From positions 1 to 14,190 of the forward strand of contig CANJPN010000107.1 in the NCBI GenBank assembly GCA_947475855.1: 14,190 bases of DNA. Direction: 5' to 3'. Positions 14,018-14,190 of this stretch are shown in pieces (position 1 is the stretch's first letter; every line of letters starts with the position of its first letter). The notes under the pieces were generated by a model. The model was not told the DNA's origin. It saw only the letters and a list, made by a program, of their open reading frames with translations, and did no database searches. The position numbers and the translations under genes are program-made. Source of the stretch: Bradyrhizobiaceae bacterium (GTDB lineage Bacteria; Pseudomonadota; Alphaproteobacteria; Rhizobiales; Hyphomicrobiaceae).

Positions 14018-14042
14018 CCGCCCTGAGAACCTTCCCGGGCGG
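14018..14042 (-). terminator. Hairpin after the transposase fragment
   Basis: CCGCCC (14018-14023) and GGGCGG (14037-14042) form a six-pair GC stem just beyond the transposase stop at 14045. In minus-strand sense it is followed by TTTGTATT, a modest T-rich tail. It could be a terminator or part of a mobile-element end. Confidence 0.4.
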
Positions 14043-14044
14043 CA

Positions 14045-14190
14045 CTAAGCAGAGATTCGCCAGTTGACCAACGAATCGACATTTCGCTCGCTGTTCAAGG
14101 CTTCCACGGCCGCGTGGATTTCGCGGTCGAGTGCTTCGACATCGGTGAATGTCTTATGGGCCAGATGATGCGCCTTGAGATCGTGCCAGA
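14045..14190 (-). CDS. C-terminal end of a probable IS630-like transposase (partial)
   Basis: Only the last 47 residues lie in the window; the gene runs off the right edge. The reading begins WHDLKAHHLAHKTF and ends WRISA before TAG at 14045-14047. WHDLKAHHLAHKTF followed by an alternating helix (ALDREIHAAVEALN) resembles the tail of IS630/DDE_3-type transposases, where it follows the final catalytic acid. The identification is from memory of family style and rests on a short stretch. The catalytic residues are outside the window, so activity cannot be judged. Confidence 0.5.
   Translation of the reverse strand, partial: WHDLKAHHLAHKTFTDVEALDREIHAAVEALNSERNVDSLVNWRISA

Overview
The window looks like chromosomal DNA of a GC-rich alphaproteobacterium, most likely in or near the Hyphomicrobiales (Rhizobiales). 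The grounds are the style of PolA, HemF and the RhlE-type helicase, an apparent EcfG-type (GGAAC-N16-CGTT) promoter, and families of short palindromic intergenic repeats. This placement is inferred from protein style and was not computed.

Layout. The left part (1-3201) is polA on the + strand, preceded by a repeat-bearing leader. PolA is unusually long because its linker carries a pair of GGGGTCAGACC-type palindromes read through in frame. Next come two small exported proteins of unknown function, convergent on a shared hairpin terminator (3371-3766 +, 3861-4106 -). They are followed by a decayed C-terminal fragment of an alpha/beta hydrolase (about 4179-4400 -), a four-helix membrane protein with a PH-like tail (4472-5140 +), and the intact relative of the decayed hydrolase (5151-5858 -). 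A 378-base divergent spacer (5859-6236) then leads to an RhlE-type DEAD-box RNA helicase with a long Arg/Gly/Glu/Pro-rich tail (6237-8141 +). A palindromic repeat block separates it from hemF.

The right part is all on the - strand. In transcription order it holds the end of a probable transposase (14190-14045), alpha/beta hydrolase copy 3 (13965-13048), a class III PLP aminotransferase (12593-11169), hydrolase copy 2 (11176-10265, overlapping the aminotransferase stop), hydrolase copy 1 (10118-9249) and hemF (9170-8256). The three hydrolases are clearly paralogous. Copies 2 and 3 keep Ser-Asp-His, while copy 1 has glycine in place of the nucleophile serine and looks like a pseudoenzyme. An aminotransferase tied to a cluster of paralogous lipase/esterase-like hydrolases, one of them apparently inactive, is the most system-like element here. 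It may act on acyl or amide substrates, but the sequence does not reveal the substrate.

No rRNA, tRNA, CRISPR array, complete insertion sequence or replication origin was recognised.
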